DNA of 14,724 bases. Source: Beijerinckiaceae bacterium. GTDB taxonomy: Bacteria > Pseudomonadota > Alphaproteobacteria > Rhizobiales > Beijerinckiaceae. Below are positions 13,826 through 14,724 of this stretch, in pieces. The notes below the pieces were generated by a model, which did not search any database, was not told where the DNA came from, and saw only the letters and a list, made by a program, of their open reading frames with translations. Every line of letters starts with the position of its first letter. The stretch's first letter is position 1. The stretch lies in contig JAKONB010000344.1 of NCBI GenBank assembly GCA_022702195.1, forward strand, positions 1 to 14,724. Reading direction: 5' to 3'. The position numbers and the translations under genes are program-made.

Positions 13826-14296
13826 ATGCTCCTCGACCGGCCGCTAATGCGGCGGCTCTTCCATCTTGGTGCCCTGGCCACCCGCGGCATGACGCTGGGG
13901 GTACGGGGAGCAGCCTTCGACAAGGACGGCCGGGTTTGCCTCGTGCGCCACACTTACGTGAGCGGCTGGCACTTGCCGGGCGGCGGCGTCGAGGGCGGGG
14001 AAAACGCCCCGGAAGCGATGCTGCGTGAGTTCCGCGAAGAAGCTGGGATCGTCGTCGACCCCGGTCAACCGCTGTGGCTCCACGGCTTCTATCACAACAC
14101 GGCTGCGGCCGGCCGTGACCACGTCGCCCTCTACGTGACGCGGGCCTTCCAACTCCTCGCCACAAGACCGCTCGACCGCGAGATCGCCGAGCACGGCTTC
14201 TTTGCTCTCGACGCCCTGCCGGAGGCAACGACCCGAGCGACGCGAATGCGTCTTACAGAGATCCGCGACAGCACACCGCCGACGGTCCAATGGTAG
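13826..14296 (+). CDS. Nudix hydrolase
   Basis: A 156-residue hydrolase expected to cleave nucleoside diphosphates linked to another group, substrate unknown. The Nudix box fits GX5EX7REUXEEXGU exactly: G53 to I75, with E59, R67, E68, E71, E72 and G74. WHLPGGGV (48-55) precedes it as usual. The first 23 residues are an extension before the first strand, which begins near GVRGAAFDKDG (25-35). The start is uncertain: AGGAG directly touches this ATG (no spacing), and another ATG lies seven codons on with AGGAG about 21 nt upstream; translation coupled to the hydrolase gene, whose stop is 3 nt away, may explain the poor spacing. It is the last protein gene before the tRNAs. Confidence 0.9.
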   Translation: MLLDRPLMRRLFHLGALATRGMTLGVRGAAFDKDGRVCLVRHTYVSGWHLPGGGVEGGENAPEAMLREFREEAGIVVDPGQPLWLHGFYHNTAAAGRDHVALYVTRAFQLLATRPLDREIAEHGFFALDALPEATTRATRMRLTEIRDSTPPTVQW

Positions 14297-14354
14297 AGCC
14301 AGACGGCCGTTCGATCGGAAAACGCGCCGGCTATCGGAAACCGCCATTCGGCGC

Positions 14355-14383
14355 TTGCAACGCCCGTCAGAATGGTGTTTAGA
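14355..14383 (+). promoter_or_regulatory. Possible tRNA promoter
   Basis: TTGCAA (14355-14360), 17-nt spacer, TTTAGA (14378-14383), about 51 nt before the first tRNA. The -35 matches 4/6 and the -10 only 3/6, so this is a weak call. Confidence 0.22.
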
Positions 14384-14423
14384 GACGCCGTCCGGGGCCG
14401 CCGGCGGTTCTTTCCTCTAGCGG

Positions 14424-14538
14424 CTCGGTTGTGAGCGGGTGTAGCTCAGGGGTAGAGCACAACCTTGCCAAGGTTGGGGTCGAGGGTTCGAATCCCTTCG
14501 CCCGCTCCAAATCGACGGATGGTAAAGAACGGCTCGCG
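14424..14538 (+). repeat. Direct repeat copy 1, contains tRNA-Gly
   Basis: This 115-nt stretch recurs at 14610-14724 with one mismatch (T at 14430, C at 14616). It covers 11 nt of leader, the whole tRNA and 29 nt of downstream flank. The repeat period is 186 nt. The second copy is cut by the window end, so its true length is unknown. Confidence 0.95.
14435..14509 (+). tRNA. tRNA-Gly(GCC), copy 1
   Basis: A 75-nt tRNA with genomic CCA. The acceptor stem pairs GCGGGTG with CGCCCGC, the D-stem GCTC with GAGC, the anticodon stem CAACC with GGTTG around loop TTGCCAA (anticodon GCC, 14467-14469), and the T-stem GAGGG with CCCTT around TTCGAAT; discriminator base T. It decodes GGC and GGT glycine codons, the main ones in this GC-rich genome. 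Confidence 0.97.
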
Positions 14539-14609
14539 GGCTGCCTAACGGTGGCCCTCTTTCGTTCAAAAGGTTGATCGCGACATGCCGGGCGACGAGC
14601 TCGAAATGT

Positions 14610-14724
14610 CTCGGTCGTGAGCGGGTGTAGCTCAGGGGTAGAGCACAACCTTGCCAAGGTTGGGGTCGAGGGTTCGAATCCCTTCGCCCGCTCCAAATCG
14701 ACGGATGGTAAAGAACGGCTCGCG
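14610..14724 (+). repeat. Direct repeat copy 2, contains tRNA-Gly, truncated by window
   Basis: Second copy of the 115-nt repeat described at 14424-14538, identical except one leader base. The 71-nt spacer between copies (14539-14609) shows no gene. Confidence 0.95.
14621..14695 (+). tRNA. tRNA-Gly(GCC), copy 2
   Basis: Identical over all 75 nt to the first tRNA-Gly(GCC), with the same stems, anticodon GCC and encoded CCA. Same strand, 111 nt downstream; the two could be transcribed together, as the first copy has no clear terminator after it. Confidence 0.97.

Noticed and set aside
13844..14347. Minus-strand open frames opposite the Nudix gene
   Set aside because: The + strand has an exact Nudix box; the opposite frames show no domain.
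14379..14696. Minus-strand open frame of 105 codons with a repeated ERAKGFEPSTPTLARLC peptide
   Set aside because: This peptide is the well-known spurious translation of tRNA antisense sequence; it repeats because the tRNA is duplicated.
14424..14724. CRISPR-like array
   Set aside because: The two repeats are explained fully by a tRNA duplication; unit size and spacing do not fit CRISPR, and no cas genes are present.

Overview
The window comes from a high-GC alphaproteobacterium of the order Hyphomicrobiales (Rhizobiales). The main evidence is a complete gene cluster for building and attaching the very-long-chain fatty acid (VLCFA) of lipid A, a hallmark of that order. GC-rich codon use and many accessory families typical of these genomes fit Methylobacteriaceae best, but that placement is inference, not proof.

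Layout. (1) 1-1737: a small cysteine-rich lipoprotein gene (+) converges on an AI-2E/PerM-family membrane protein gene (-); two palindromes lie between them. (2) 1738-2067: a divergent regulatory region. (3) 2068-9552: a nine-gene same-strand array. It runs acpXL, fabZXL, fabF2XL (a ketosynthase homologue without its cysteine), fabF1XL (catalytically complete), a FabG-like reductase, a small secreted SH3-like protein, adh2XL, lpxXL and a secreted DUF1223 protein. Three junctions are ATGA start/stop overlaps. (4) 9590-10870 (-): M29-family aminopeptidase. (5) 10951-11244 (-): DUF2218 protein with an upstream region holding two operator-like palindromes. (6) 11489-12934 (-): GlcD/D-lactate-dehydrogenase-like flavoprotein, divergent from (7) a fumarylacetoacetase-family hydrolase (fumarylpyruvate hydrolase-like) followed 3 nt later by a Nudix hydrolase (+). 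(8) 14435-14695: two identical tRNA-Gly(GCC) genes inside a direct repeat of period 186 nt that runs off the window.

How the genes work together. The array can be read as a private type II fatty-acid elongation system working on the special carrier AcpXL. FabF1XL, perhaps paired with the inactive-looking FabF2XL, would condense; the FabG-like SDR would reduce the keto group; FabZXL would dehydrate. Adh2XL has lost the catalytic zinc ligands of alcohol dehydrogenases and looks like a quinone-oxidoreductase/enoyl-reductase-type enzyme, so it is a candidate for the final reduction. LpxXL then moves the finished chain onto lipid A. The FabG-like gene, the SH3-like gene and the coupled DUF1223 gene go beyond the six-gene cluster known from rhizobia and are the most interesting additions here.
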